A stretch of DNA of 64,000 nucleotides from positions 992,001 through 1,056,000 of the forward strand of contig JAMZAV010000052.1 of the NCBI GenBank assembly GCA_024449915.1. Direction: 5' to 3'. Positions 36,400-49,100 of the stretch are shown here, piece by piece. Positions within the stretch are counted from its first letter, which is position 1; each line of letters starts with the position of its first letter. Both the position numbers and the translations under genes were made by a program. The DNA is from Sweltsa coloradensis (lineage: Eukaryota > Arthropoda > Insecta > Plecoptera > Chloroperlidae). The notes below the pieces were generated by a model, which saw nothing but the letters and a program-made list of their open reading frames with translations, searched no databases and had not been told where the DNA came from.

Positions 36400-36411
36400 G
36401 GGGGGGGGGGG
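36400..36411 (+). repeat. Poly-G run, SPH copy 3 intron 5
   Basis: Twelve G in the same flank as 7725-7741. Confidence 0.7.
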
Positions 36412-37611
36412 TATTGCACTTTTTGCCAAAAAGTAGGTAATATACAGAAAATACACAGAATTAGTCCAAGCATGGAAAAACCAAATTTTAGTAAGAGTAA
36501 CCATTTTTAATCATACAATTATATATTTTTATAAATGAGACCTCGGTAACATTGATCACAATAATTTTAAATATATTTTTTGTTTAAATTTTCCAAATTG
36601 TACCATCCTTTGCAATAACATTATGGTCACGATTAGTTTCGACATGATTTGTTTATACTTACTATAATTTACTCACTTTCGGCAATAAATATAAAATTAA
36701 TTTGCACCAAGTTTTAAGTACAAAATTTAAATCTTGTATTTGGTCTTGTTGTTTGCATATTGTACTTACCGAAGTTGCCCCCCATCCGTAACTCCAGACT
36801 GGCCAGCCCGCTCCTGGGTCATCGCTCTCGATGAGTACTGGGTCGAATGTGCTGAACTTAGTCCTCACCTGCAAGCGTATGACCATATTATGTAGAGGAG
36901 AGGAAAATTAGCAATTTCAAATACAAAATTGCAGCACATGATGGTACACAGATAGAAACAAAATAATGCCTCAGCTGGGAATACTTTTCACACAGTTTGA
37001 AACGAAGCCAATATGAGATGATATTATTACATAAAAATGAGAAAGTAATTTAAGAATCCATGGTTCGGCGGTGGAAACCATGAATGATGACCTACTTTTA
37101 TTTTCATCAAATCATGTTGAAGATTGAGCATCCATATAGGGCCATAGGCCAAACATTAGATTTACTTTACAATTTACCTTACACATTATATATTTTTAAC
37201 GCGAGGTTGATTGATTGATTTCAATCAAGTTCACTACAACTTCATTTGCACCAACACAAGAGTTTTGACTGTGTTTATGGAATGTTTTTCTAACAAAATG
37301 AATTTTCTTATATCGAAGTTTTTTAATTGCTTTTGATAATTCCAAGTATTTGAATCGCTATAACTTGATCATTCTTTTTTATTTTAAAATTTAAATCGTC
37401 AATTTGTGAAACACTGATTATGATTTAAAATAATAACCATCTGAATCTGATGTATCGAAAAAAACAATACACATTAGATTTAAATCAGTAAGTTGATTAA
37501 GTTGATTAAAATGAAATAAATCAAGGTATAAAAAATCACACCCTGATTTAAAATTTAATGATTATTATAATTGTTATACAAATATCGAAGTGTACATGAG
37601 AATTGTTAGCT

Positions 37612-37701
37612 CACTATAATGAAACTTTTAGTCCATCGAATATTGTTAAAAAGTGTTGTTCTTTTTCAAAAGTGCAGTGTCAGTCGAACTATTCATACAT
37701 T
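37612..37701. mobile_element. 90-bp insertion at splice donor of SPH copy 3 exon 4
   Basis: A 10-bp direct repeat, ATTGTTAGCT, flanks it at 37602-37611 and 37702-37711. Units 1 and 2 have one copy of this sequence and no insert. No clear inverted ends are visible. It lies against the exon 4 donor. Confidence 0.65.
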
Positions 37702-38349
37702 ATTGTTAGCTACCTGAGAATAGCGACATTATAGTCCCTGGTGACGGTATTGTAGTGTGTGTTGACATACAAGTGGTATGCCTCATACGTTGTCTGTCCC
37801 AAAATGGAGGTCGAGTCTGCGTGGACGGTGATGTCATCAACGTCCTTTCTAAAATAGTTATAACACACGTTTATTTGTTTATTGGGTAAATCTCTTGTAA
37901 TATTGTTCTAAGTTTCTTCATATACAACCTGAACATTTTGGTATATGACGTATTGTTCAGGTAGTACTGTGGATTTGTTATGGTACACCCGCGAAATATT
38001 TTTATTGTCAGTTTTGCTAATGATGACTGTTTTAATGTTATTATTTCTAGTAGTTATTAGGTTGGCAGTCACCAAGTGTGTGTTTGGAGCTATGCTCTTT
38101 TCTGCCATCCTCGTGACACATTTAATTATCAAATATGTTCAGAAAAAATAATTAATAGATTATTTCGTAACCAATGTCCGAAATTTAGAATTTAATACTA
38201 CAGCCCTTCGGGAGATATTGTCAAAAGTATCTGTCAGCGGCAGTGGAGGTCATTGGCCGGCATGACTTGGCACGTGTAAATAAAGGCCCATTTTCGTAAG
38301 TGTGCTTGCTACTTTTTTGTTGCATAATGGAATCTACTTCAAAGATAAA

Positions 38350-38590
38350 ATGTTGTTATAGTATGTATGTATGTAGAGTAGTATGTATGAATGTAGTATG
38401 GTTGTATGTATGTATTTGGTGTAGTATGAAAATAGTATGCTATGTATGTATGTAGTATTATGTATGTATGTATGTCATTAGTCTATTAGTATTATGTAGA
38501 TGTAAAACTTATGTAATGTATTATGTATGTATGCTGAGTATTATTATGATAATGTATGTATGAGTATATGATGATATGTAGTATGTACTT
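38350..38590. repeat. Degenerate TATG / GTAT microsatellite
   Basis: About 240 bases of imperfect ATGT repeats in SPH copy 3 intron 3, absent from units 1 and 2. Confidence 0.85.
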
Positions 38591-39059
38591 AACAATTACA
38601 ATACAACTGGCGTTACATGTTTTGGTTTAATGAACAAATATACGCCAAATGGATGGTATACATGATATTGCATGAAGCCGAGCCGTGTGTATACATAGTT
38701 ATACATAATGTTAAAAATTTAAATACTAGAGGGTTGTGTGGTTGAGATCATTGTTTTAAGGCTTACCCTTTGACGCACTCTGCTGCTGTGATTACATGCT
38801 GAACGTTTATGACAGCACCTCCACATATGTGCTTGCCCTGGAATCTTATTGAGACCTAAGAACATACATAATAATATAATACTCTCAGATTAAATTCCTT
38901 ATGGCGGTTGCTTCAAACATTCACACCACAGATCATTTTATTTTCAAGTATGTTTAATTTTATTGATTACTGTATTACACATATTAAATCATTTATTAAC
39001 TAGGCCCTACTTGTTAAGTCACAAAATGTATGAATCCCCAGTTTTATCCAAATATACAC

Positions 39060-39640
39060 TCATTTGTTAAGTTTCTTTCCACATATTATAAATCTCTCTT
39101 GCGCCTATTGTTTTGATTACTTGAGAGTTTAATTGGGCTAATCCGGGAATTTGATGCTTTGCTAAGGTGTCGACTATTTCATTTCCTGGTATGCCCATGT
39201 GAGACGGGATCCATTGTATGAATTGTATATATCGAGGTAATTTTCATTTAAGTGTAATAAAATACTGGCTGCCGCGAAGGAGAAAAATCCGTGGCTGTTA
39301 TCTAGGGCTTGTATGCTTCCTTTTGAGTCCAAGAGATCTTTAAAGCTATGGATAGAGATAATATACCGTATTGAAGTGCTTTGATTATGGTTATATAGTT
39401 TATGTGGTTATTATTAAAAGCTCGCTGATTAGTTTTGTATTTGAAACTTTTTGTGTTGCTGTAATCAAAACAGGCCGCTCCAACTCCAGTTTTCCCCGTT
39501 ATTATTGATTTTGAACTATCAGTAAAAAATAAGTGTGATGTCGGGGTACCTGAGCTTGTTAAAGGATGCTTTGGTCGAGATTTGGTTTGTGGTGTCAATG
39601 GTATTTTTGGCCGCTAAAAAGGGAATAAGTGGGGGGGGGG
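39060..39640 (-). mobile_element. LINE RNase H domain fragment, unit 3
   Basis: Minus-strand frame 39302-39598 shows LFFTDSSKSIITGKTGVGAA, with the first catalytic Asp of RNase H and a Gly-rich strand. Further on, 39117-39205 encodes WIPSHMGIPGNEIVDTLAK, the classical H..GI.GNE..D.LAK end of the domain, in a shifted frame. It is therefore a broken LINE of a clade that carries RNase H, different from the LINE at 21269-22383. Copies at the same intron 2 position in units 1 and 2 show it predates the array. Confidence 0.75.
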
Positions 39641-40229
39641 CAATACGGTGTCATCTGGGAAAAACTTATCTTCAAAAGCCACAACCATAAGCAAATGACT
39701 AAATGTACCTTTAAAAACCCGCTCATCCATCAACGTGATTATAAACAGCATTCCTGAAGCACCATAATTATGTTATATATTTTTTAATATTTTTCTAAAA
39801 AATAATTTGATGGCGGTTATGTTGAAGACATCACCAAAACTATACGTATAGAAATTCTCTAACAAGAAGTAGTTTCTGATGAAATAAAAACAGTCTCCCA
39901 ATTTCTTCACGAAACATGCACGGAGAATAATTTTTTACAATCGTACTCCTACTTACTATAAAAGAACTTCAAAAAGGCAGAATTGGTCCATAGATGCAAC
40001 AAATTAATAAATATATATTTTGTTCATTTGCGAATTTTGTGAAAAAAGAAATAAAAAAATCGTCTTCTGAGGATTGGATTTGATGCTCAAATGCTTATTT
40101 ATCATGGGTCTCTTGTTCATGTGCATTTGTCAAAGAAATCCATTTCGTTTGGCCTTCGGGGCACAGGGGGTTAAATATCATATTTTTGTAAACCAACCAA
40201 AAACATTTTTGATAGAAGGATTTGCATTT

Positions 40230-40246
40230 CCCCCCCCCCCCCCCCC
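40230..40246 (+). repeat. Poly-C run, SPH copy 3 intron 2
   Basis: Seventeen C; the matching positions near 11900 and 29785 have shorter C tracts. Confidence 0.8.
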
Positions 40247-41134
40247 TAATTTCTAGCAGTGGAATGGAATGTCATCTTCCAAAACTAGGTTTTTACCTTT
40301 TCTATTTTCTACTGCATTAAAAAGCTTAAAGACCCCGATTTGTCCCCCTTCCATTACAGGCTTTTCAATGACGAAAAGCGTATTTTTGGATTCGGTATTG
40401 GCCCCCAAACACTTACAACAAAATGTGCGTCCCTGATATCGGTGACGTTTGTTCCACCGCTAATCCTCTCATCCCTTGGTATCGATGCACCTGTAGGTTT
40501 ACAAAGATTAGTATGGAGCGTATTCTTATACGGAATATGATAGACGCTAAATAAATAGGAATATACATGAATCAGTCCAGGTAATGTTGCTGAGAGCGGG
40601 AAACATTCAGGGAAAACAGTGGAAAAATCATTTTTTAAATATGTTCGAATTTGTTCGCTGTTCGTGTCCGTTTAACGAAACACAAATTTTTCTTCAAGAT
40701 TCAACCAACATCCAACATACCACGTTGTCGCTCATTTACATTATAATTAATCAATAATTAATAATGTGTTATTTATTATTAATTATAAATAAATAATACA
40801 GTACATAATGAGTTAAAGTTTTCTTTTTGTTTAAATTGGCCTTGAAAAAATTTAGTAGATATTCAGCATGACCTGAATCTCCCAACATGCTAACGTATCT
40901 TAATACAACAAAACATAAAACAACGCCAGTTACTGTTATAAGTCCATTATAAAACAATGTTTGGTTAGATATCAGAATAAGCAAATGAACTGAGACAACA
41001 TAATATATTATGCTCTTACATAATTACAAACAACAAATTCTTAACGTTATTGGTTTCGTTGCGCCCCCCCCCCTTGACAATTTGTACGGTACAATGATAA
41101 TAATATGATAGTTGGGCAGGCCTGTCACAAGGGC

Positions 41135-41535
41135 TAGATCTTTAAACGTTGAATCTTAATTGAAAGTGTATCCAGACGAAATCTAATCTAATTCAAAGAA
41201 AATTCTGATCCAAGACGATATTGATTTGCTTATGCTGACACTTGATTGAAGACACGGCATAATAATTTAGATCTAGGCATAGTGGTGTATACAGTACTTT
41301 CTAGGGAAGGGCGGAATTTCTGTAGCTAAAAAATGCTATGAGTGAAACAGTATCTAGACTTTTAGAACGTTGAATCTTAATTGAAAGTGTCTTCAGACGA
41401 AATCTAATCTAATCCAAAGCAAATTCTGATGCAAGACGATATTGATTTGCGTATGCTGACCCTTGTTTAAGGACACACGGCTTAATGACTTAGATCTAGG
41501 CATAGCGGTGTGTACAATACTTCCTTGGAACGGGC
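41135..41535. repeat. Satellite monomers, unit 3
   Basis: Two monomers of the same family in SPH copy 3 intron 1, each with the TTAGATCTAGGCATAG and AAGACGATATTGATT blocks. Confidence 0.65.
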
Positions 41536-42188
41536 GGAATTTAACTTATTTTGCTACATGTAATTGTATTACATACATATAATTTTTTTTAAATCAACGT
41601 GCCAAATTATATATCTGGTGTTATATTTTAGAAGCACCTTATCGGTAGTGCCGTACTGTAATGACGTCATATTTACGTAACATCTAAGTGAATTGCTTAT
41701 GTCATGGCGTCATTGTCATTAAAATTATCTCACTTTAAACAATAGTTCGTATATATTCTATGACGAAATATTGGCAAAATAATAATAATTCATTTTATTG
41801 ACGGGAAATACTGCGTGACTAGAGTGCTGATTAAAGGTACACTACATTATTGTTTGTGCAAATTCGTGGACCTTCAAAATTTAAGTCGGGCACGCATACA
41901 CCTTGAAAAAGTCTATACAGACAAATATCAGTACGTGGATGTTCTTAGATCTACACGTTTAAAATATAATATCACGACCTATCCTTGTCACGAGTTGTCA
42001 CTGTTAATACCAGCTACACAATTTAAAGTGATACACTGATGTGGTTTAGCAGTTGATGTTAACTTACCTAACGCGGTGACGAGAAGCGCACTCAACGCTA
42101 TCAGTCGAAACATGGCAGCAAGCAAATGCGACTTGTCTTGCTACCCAGCAGTGCGATCTTAATGGATGATTTCATAAATAATTAACTC

Positions 42189-42196
42189 TTAATATT
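42189..42196 (-). promoter_or_regulatory. Altered TATA-like box of SPH copy 3
   Basis: The equivalent octamer reads AATATTAA on the minus strand, with its first base changed from the other copies. A TTATC-rich insertion begins about 35 bases farther upstream. Both fit decay of this copy. Confidence 0.35.
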
Positions 42197-42224
42197 GACT
42201 CAAGTATTTTGTTTTCGTGCCAGG

Positions 42225-42545
42225 CAAACAAATATCTTATCTAAGCTTTTTAAGCTTTCAGATAACATTTTTTAGATAAAAACAATAATGTAGACAAAAA
42301 TTTTTCACTTTTTCAAATGAAAAAACTTCTACTATTACGATTGACAATGAAACTGTTGTTGGGGAAAAACAATTTAAAAAAAAAATAACGTCCATCTCAA
42401 TAATTATTAGATCTAAACAAATTTATCTAAACTATTTTTATCTCTATATTTTATCTGGATTATTATCTATACTTTTATCTTATCTAGATAACTTTTGAAG
42501 AATTATCTTTATCTAGATAAAAAATAATTATCTCGTCACAACACT
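42225..42545. repeat. TTATC-rich insertion upstream of SPH copy 3
   Basis: About 320 bases rich in TTATC and TAGATAA in both senses (for example TATCTAGATAA twice). It replaces sequence present upstream of the other copies. It looks like a non-autonomous transposon, family unknown. Confidence 0.4.
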
Positions 42546-43102
42546 CATTATTTGTTTCTTTCAATTTCGTAAATATTTTTCTGCCTGTAGTTAAGGAAAC
42601 TCGTGCATTTAAATCGTATGTTATGTGTGGGTGGCCATGATGATTCGGGAGGGGGAAGTGGCGAACTTTGACTAGACTGAAGACTGTTTTCTGTCACGTA
42701 ATTTCCGCTAGCCCCACTTCTAGGGTATACTTTTATCATGATAGTGTGGAGGCACCTTGTACGGTTTTATTACATTGCTGCTTGCTCTATATCTAGATCT
42801 TTGGGCAAGTGGTATTCTCGTATCGGGTCAATTAGTAAATACTTAGCAACAATTAATTTAATTGTCAGTTTTAATTTACATATTATATTTACTATCGTCA
42901 TGCAATTTGATTAGAGATTCATTTGAATGTTTCAAAGAAAAATTAAGTCTTGACCCTAAAGTGTGACAATGATAAAAGTATCAGTTCAGAGTTCTGGTAA
43001 ATTTCCAACAGAACATCCACTCGGTTCCACCTCCTCCCCGAAGTGCAGTCCCAAAATACAACAGATTGGGGGACGTAAGTGTAATTATCTGTGGTGCAGT
43101 GA

Positions 43103-46100
43103 TCAGTTCTTCGGGAATGCCTTCCCACTGATGACATCATCAACGTTCACTCCGCTGAGAATCTCCGTGATGTAGTTCTGGTATTTAGTCTCCAACTTAT
43201 CGACAACCGTGTCTCTCACCCACCCCACCACCCACGTCGTGATCCTACTGAAGAGCCAGTTAAACACGTGGACGCCAGTGATCTGGACCTCAAGATCTCT
43301 GCAAGGGACAGAAAGACGTTCGGTTAGAAGCTAGACACACGATCTGCTTAAAAGTGAAGTTTGTCATCTGGACCTCAAGATCTCTGCAAGGGACAGAAAG
43401 ACGTTCGGTTAGAAGCTAGACACACGATCGGCTTAAAAGTGAAGTTTGTCATCTGGACCTCAAGATCTCTGCAAGGGACAGAAAGACGTTCGGTTAGAAG
43501 CTAGACACACGATCTGCTTAAAAGTGAAGTTTGTCATCTGGACCTCAAGATCTCTGCAAAGGAACAGAAAGACGTTCGGTTAGAAGCTAGACACACGATC
43601 GGCTTAAAAGTGAAGTTTGTCATCTGTGAAGTATAAAACAATTCGTAAAACTCGGTTTTATAATAAATAGTTACGTGTAATGTGTATTGGATATATTTTA
43701 CATTTTTGTCGAATATTTTTTTGATTGATTAGTAAGAGTTTGCAAATAATACGATGATCAGAAATGTGATCGATATAAGAACATTTTTTCTTAACGAGTA
43801 TTCGCAAAGATATCCAAGTTGCAAATATCTAAACTTGATGTTTTAATTGATGATGATGTTTACAATGTGTTTACAAATCAAGAAATAGAATTGAAAATGG
43901 TTCATAGCTCTTTTGTAAGAGCATCAGCCCGGACAGCCGAGGCCCCAGGTTCAATCCCCGGTTTTGATACTTTTTCATTTCCGTCTATAATACCTTCATA
44001 ATCTAACTATGTAAGCACGCACGTTGGGGGTTAAACAATAGCTACTTTTACAACAAGTTCCTGGACAAGTGCATTACAAACATTACAAGCATTACAAACA
44101 ATTGTATCAACAAGAAAAATAATGAACAATATTAAATACCAACGAAAAGAGAGATACAACAAAAAAGAAAAACATAAATAATATACAAATAAAAATTATA
44201 TAAAATCGAACATTGAACAAAATGAATTGATACAAGAAATACAACTTAAAGAGTAATTGATGATAGTAATACCATTAAGTTGTAATACGTTAATGGTATC
44301 ATGATCCTCAACACCGGCATCCGCATAACTAACCGATTTAAATTCGTGATGGTTTGTATGATAGATGTCACGTTTCAAGTTTCTATATGTGACTAATAAT
44401 ATGTTTTATGTCGCTCGATTTAGGCTATAGTTGGCAAATTACATGAATACAAGAACATTATTTTAAAGAGTTGATTTCTCGTCGGATTGAAGGGATGGGT
44501 GATCTCTATATCTTCGAAAGTTATTGCATCTTAGAGATGTTTTTTTCCGTAATATAGCTAAAAATTAAACCTATTTGAGTTTCGTTCCCTACCACTAAAC
44601 CAAACAATAAAACCGACGCAATTGTGGCAGCTAATAAACGTGGTCTGGCTGAATGGAAGACAAGACGAAAATCATTTAAAATAATAATATGCAAGGTTAG
44701 TAGGTTTAAGTATGGTCTAATTTGTTTTATTCATCTGCGTCTAATTAATGTGCATATCTACAGTATATTCATTTGATAGTAGTGTTTTCTATTTCCACAC
44801 TTAGATAAGCACAATGTAACCTTGAAACTGATAGTCTGGACATCAATGACAAAGTCACAAGTTATTAATTGGCCCATTGAGATATTAAACGTTTTCACAA
44901 TACTTAGTTGAAATTCAAGATCATTGCGTCATGTGCCATATTATGTATTTCTACTATTTGTGTCTTCTTTACGAATTGTATGCAGATAGAGATGATAGAA
45001 TGGCTACTGGCTTAAATAAAAACCGATTTCAAACATTAAACTAAAATAACTAAAATTCTTCTCTGATTATTTTTCAAAAGAATGACTTATCATATTTATT
45101 ATTTGCCCCTTAATATGCCCGGCAACTGGGAATCTCTTCTTACGTTTTACGAAATGGAACAAGAACTGTGGCAATTTGATTACGATAACCGGAACCCCTA
45201 TAAGATTTAGGTTCAGCGAGTATATTTAGATATATTATAGGTGCAATCATTTCCTAGGTTTTAGAGCTAGTAAGTAAGTATACTTGCCCTAGATGTTCTA
45301 CTTTGAACTGGTCGAGGAAGATGTTCCGGCTCCTCCAATCTATGCGGAGATGCACCTGAACGGTGATCGGGCGTAGTTTGGTGTTGATGGTGCCAGTGGG
45401 TCCGATCCCGATGAACTTCGCGTCGTAATGTTCGTAGTAGAGCTGGCAACAGAGAGAATGTTATTGTTTGACAAGCTTGTTGCGAGCTTCCTAGTTTACT
45501 GAGACTATTATTGTTTAGGGCGTCCGTAGTGTGTTGCGACAGATTCTTCAGCGTCAGATGACAGGGTTTAAAACCTTTTTCACGCACGGACTGAACTTGA
45601 TGAAGTATAGTCAAAGGAAAAATTGCATTATTTTAAGTAAGTAAATAATTAAATTAATTCGTATTTAGAGTCTATCTACTCAGTCATATAACTGATTTTC
45701 TGTGGGGAAATAACCCGAGTTCACTGTGTGATGGTTACTGGCTTTATTGTTACATCGTATCCGGTTATATTACGTGTTGTGTGTACGAATTTACGTGTAT
45801 ATATTACTTTATTAGTTTTTGTACATTTCCAGTGTCAAGAAACTAAGTTAAGTATAACATATAATAAAATATACTCGTCATTATCATGTTTTTTTCTTTC
45901 AATTTGCTAAGTTTTAGGATATTTGTTACATTCTGTGGCATTGGCATGATGTATTGGAGTAAATTAACTTGCACAAAACATGTGAGGAATTCATCACCCT
46001 TGTGATTGTCAAGCTATACACTCGTGCAGCTAAGCTGTATGCACCTTCCGTTTCCGCTCAGCCGCGAGCTGTTCACTGACATAAGACAAATTCATTGTAG

Positions 46101-49100
46101 ACCTTCACAGTATCATTGAAATTGTATATATTAATTGATCTCAGTTCCGTGTAGTTGTAGTAGCTGCATTTCCTGCATGTCTCGTTTCCGCTTAATACAC
46201 TGCATTCAAATGAAATACTGCACAAGTTCTACGTGTCAGCGTACAAATAACAGCCTTTATCTGTAAGGATGCAGACTATGAAGTATGCACATCAATGCGG
46301 CTTGACATTGGTCGACATAGATAATCAATAACCTTTAGAATCTATATTGGTTCTCAATATATTGTTACCTTGGACCTCAGATTATCAAAAATCTATAAAT
46401 CATCGAATGTACGTGAATGTGTTGTGTTGGCTATACGTGTGTAGGGTTTCCAAAATAATAATAACCAACACAAATTTTAGCTAAGCGAAGATCGCTGTAG
46501 TTATGACCTACACTGGTTACTGATAAGGTATTGCAATAGCTGTTGACACTTGAAGATTCGCTTATCACGTGCACAACTCAATCATGGCTTTTCCCAGATT
46601 TATCCTTGATTAGACCCTACTTCCAACTCATTTTGCAATCTCACTGCTTTAAGATTCGAATTATCAGCTGGGCATAGTTTAAAGATAAAATACTCTCAGT
46701 AACGATTAATAATGTGTTTTCGATTGCCACATCTGTCAATTAGTTATACAATATGAATTATTGAGACAAAGGTTTGAGGTGTATGCGGAAATACTCTAGC
46801 TTGGGCCAACCTTTTTACAAAAATGTATTGATCACCAAATCCAGCGAATTTCCACATTTTTTTCTCTAACGTCTATCCAATCAGTTAAACATTTGAATCT
46901 TTGGGTGGTTGCTTAGGGACGTACGTCAGAGCTTCGAAGTGATCCTTGCATTCCTAATTGAAGCCCTATTTGACCGAACTACCCTATACAAATCTCCCGT
47001 ATTTCGTCTTGCCACTCGGTCACATACGTTTAGGTCCGAGAATGAGATTGGTCCGTAGAAGTGCGTGGTTCGGTTCTCGGTGGTGTAGCTCGTGTCTCCT
47101 TCGCGGAAGGCGGTCGACAACCCCCTGGCTGTGCCCTCGTTAGCGAGGAAGTGACCGCGCAACGGGAGGATGTACAGAACCTGAGGCAGATATTATATAA
47201 GATTCAAGGCATGACCGCATGAATCTCTATCAGTTAATATAAGAACAAGCAAAGTAGTAGGCCTACATTACAGGATGGCGGCTAGTAAACGTAATGTCAA
47301 TACGTAGTTTAAACATACATTTAATATATTATCTGAATAAGTAACAAACTGTAATTTTATTTGTATAAACATAGTATACACTGAGTAGTGAGTGCTGATT
47401 AATACGCTGGACCCTTGTGGTCACCCAATGCCAATGTTAATAATTGGCCACCTGTTAATAAAGATAGAATTTAATACATAGAACCTCACCACAACGATCA
47501 CACCCACCCATTCTATAACACATTTTTAACTAAAATAGTGATACATTCTAAAAGTGTTTGCGAAAGCAATGCGATATTATCAATGTATGTTTAATTAATT
47601 GTTAATAAAAAAATTATTTCTGGTAATATCTGAGAAACGATTGTGGCCATTGAAGGAATTTTTCACAAGGGGGTAGATGTGAGATGACGTTTGTAAGGGG
47701 TGTCTCGGTAGAGACTGATTGTGATTATAGGGTGCAGCTTGCACAGTCGACGTTGATTTGTTCTGCTATTGCTATTACACGTCCATAATAGTTAGTAATT
47801 GTAGCAATACCGTCCTGCCAAAGTACTGCTCGATATCTGGGATCGGGATCTCATCCTGGTATCTGTCAACGAGGATCCCTCTGGACGCCTTGATGACCTT
47901 ATCTACCAGATCGTTGGCACTCTCGACGTTGTTTACTTCTTCTAGCCTAGAAGATTAGACACAAACGTTTATTGTAACACAATACTGGCAATAATCATGT
48001 GGTTGGGACTATCCCCGTTTCAACCAACGAACCACTGTAATGTGTTATACGTTACATAAATAATGCATAGTTCGTAATTGTCTTTATTGTCTGATTTTAC
48101 GGATTCGATTGGCGTTTACTACGTCTTATTGTTGATGTAATCTCTTTAAGACTATAGTGTAATAACATTGATAATAGCTCAAGAGCTAGATTAGTATTGT
48201 TTAAAATCTTTTTGTTTTCGATTGACAATTGAAATCATAATATGAATTGTGAAATAAGTTCAATTTGTGATTGCGGGCTTGCATATGAACTGTATCGAAT
48301 TCGAACTGATCTTGAGACATAGATCTATGTTACGCACGTGGCTAGCTTATTATTGGTTGCGTAAGGGTGAGAATTGATACTTACTCCAGTCTCCCCATCA
48401 TACCCCCACTCCCCTCAAAGTGTGTTGGAGGAACGTAAGACTCAAGCCTCTGCGTCAATGTCCTCTTAACAGCAGAGTTCAGCTGGAAGCTAAGATCTCT
48501 CCAGATCTTCTTCACAACAATGCCCTCTATAATGAATGACGATAGTTAATAATTAAGATTAACCCGAGATTACAATCATGATCTAGGTATCCAAAAGAAA
48601 TAAATCATGTAGAATGAGAGAATTAACAGTATTATACTTATCTTGATGAGCTGAAATACATGAACATGTTAATCAATCCCGTTTGGGGATATCAGATGTA
48701 TCTGTGCTTATTGTAATAAGGCATCTTATTATATTGTTTGTGAATATAACCGAAGCGTAGTTAGTTTGTAGTGTAGACAAGCTGAAAGATTAATAATTTT
48801 AACTATGTTCTTATAGATGGTGGTGTTTGGCTGTTTTCACGATTAGGTGGGTCGCTGTCAGGTCGATTGCAAAAATACATAAGTCTATAGACTACATGTT
48901 TTATGTTGGTCATTTCACACGCTATTTAAACTGCGTATGGACAACCGCGGAAAGCTAGGTTATTAAAATTGCTATTTTCGTACCTTATCCCAGTAATAAA
49001 GTCCGTGGCTCAGGGGACAAAACTCCCATCATGAATGCCCCATGACCACAAAAACACACGGGCGCTCTCAAAAACTGCCTCCGGTAATGGATACTCTTGT

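Larger units (their letters stand above)
34446..42113 (-). pseudogene. Serine protease homologue copy 3, probably decayed
   Basis: Seven exons in the order of copy 2: 42068-42113, 40417-40490, 38767-38855, 37714-37848, 36770-36868, 35803-35942, 34446-34608. Exons 1-3 and 5 are in frame. Exon 3 carries TAAEC in place of the catalytic His motif and exon 4 carries Asn in place of Asp. Exon 4 has lost a base at its end, where a 90-bp insertion sits at the splice donor. Exon 6 is one base short and exon 7 one base long, the latter giving an early stop after the GDFGGP motif. Three independent lesions argue for a pseudogene, although single-base consensus errors cannot be excluded. The unit carrying it is shorter (about 10.4 kb) because it lacks most of the later insertions. 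Confidence 0.75.

Noticed and set aside
38350..38590. Regulatory TATG array
   Set aside because: Simple degenerate microsatellite present in one unit only.
43281..43621. CRISPR-like array
   Set aside because: The 85-bp units are contiguous without unique spacers and the genome is eukaryotic, so it is a minisatellite.
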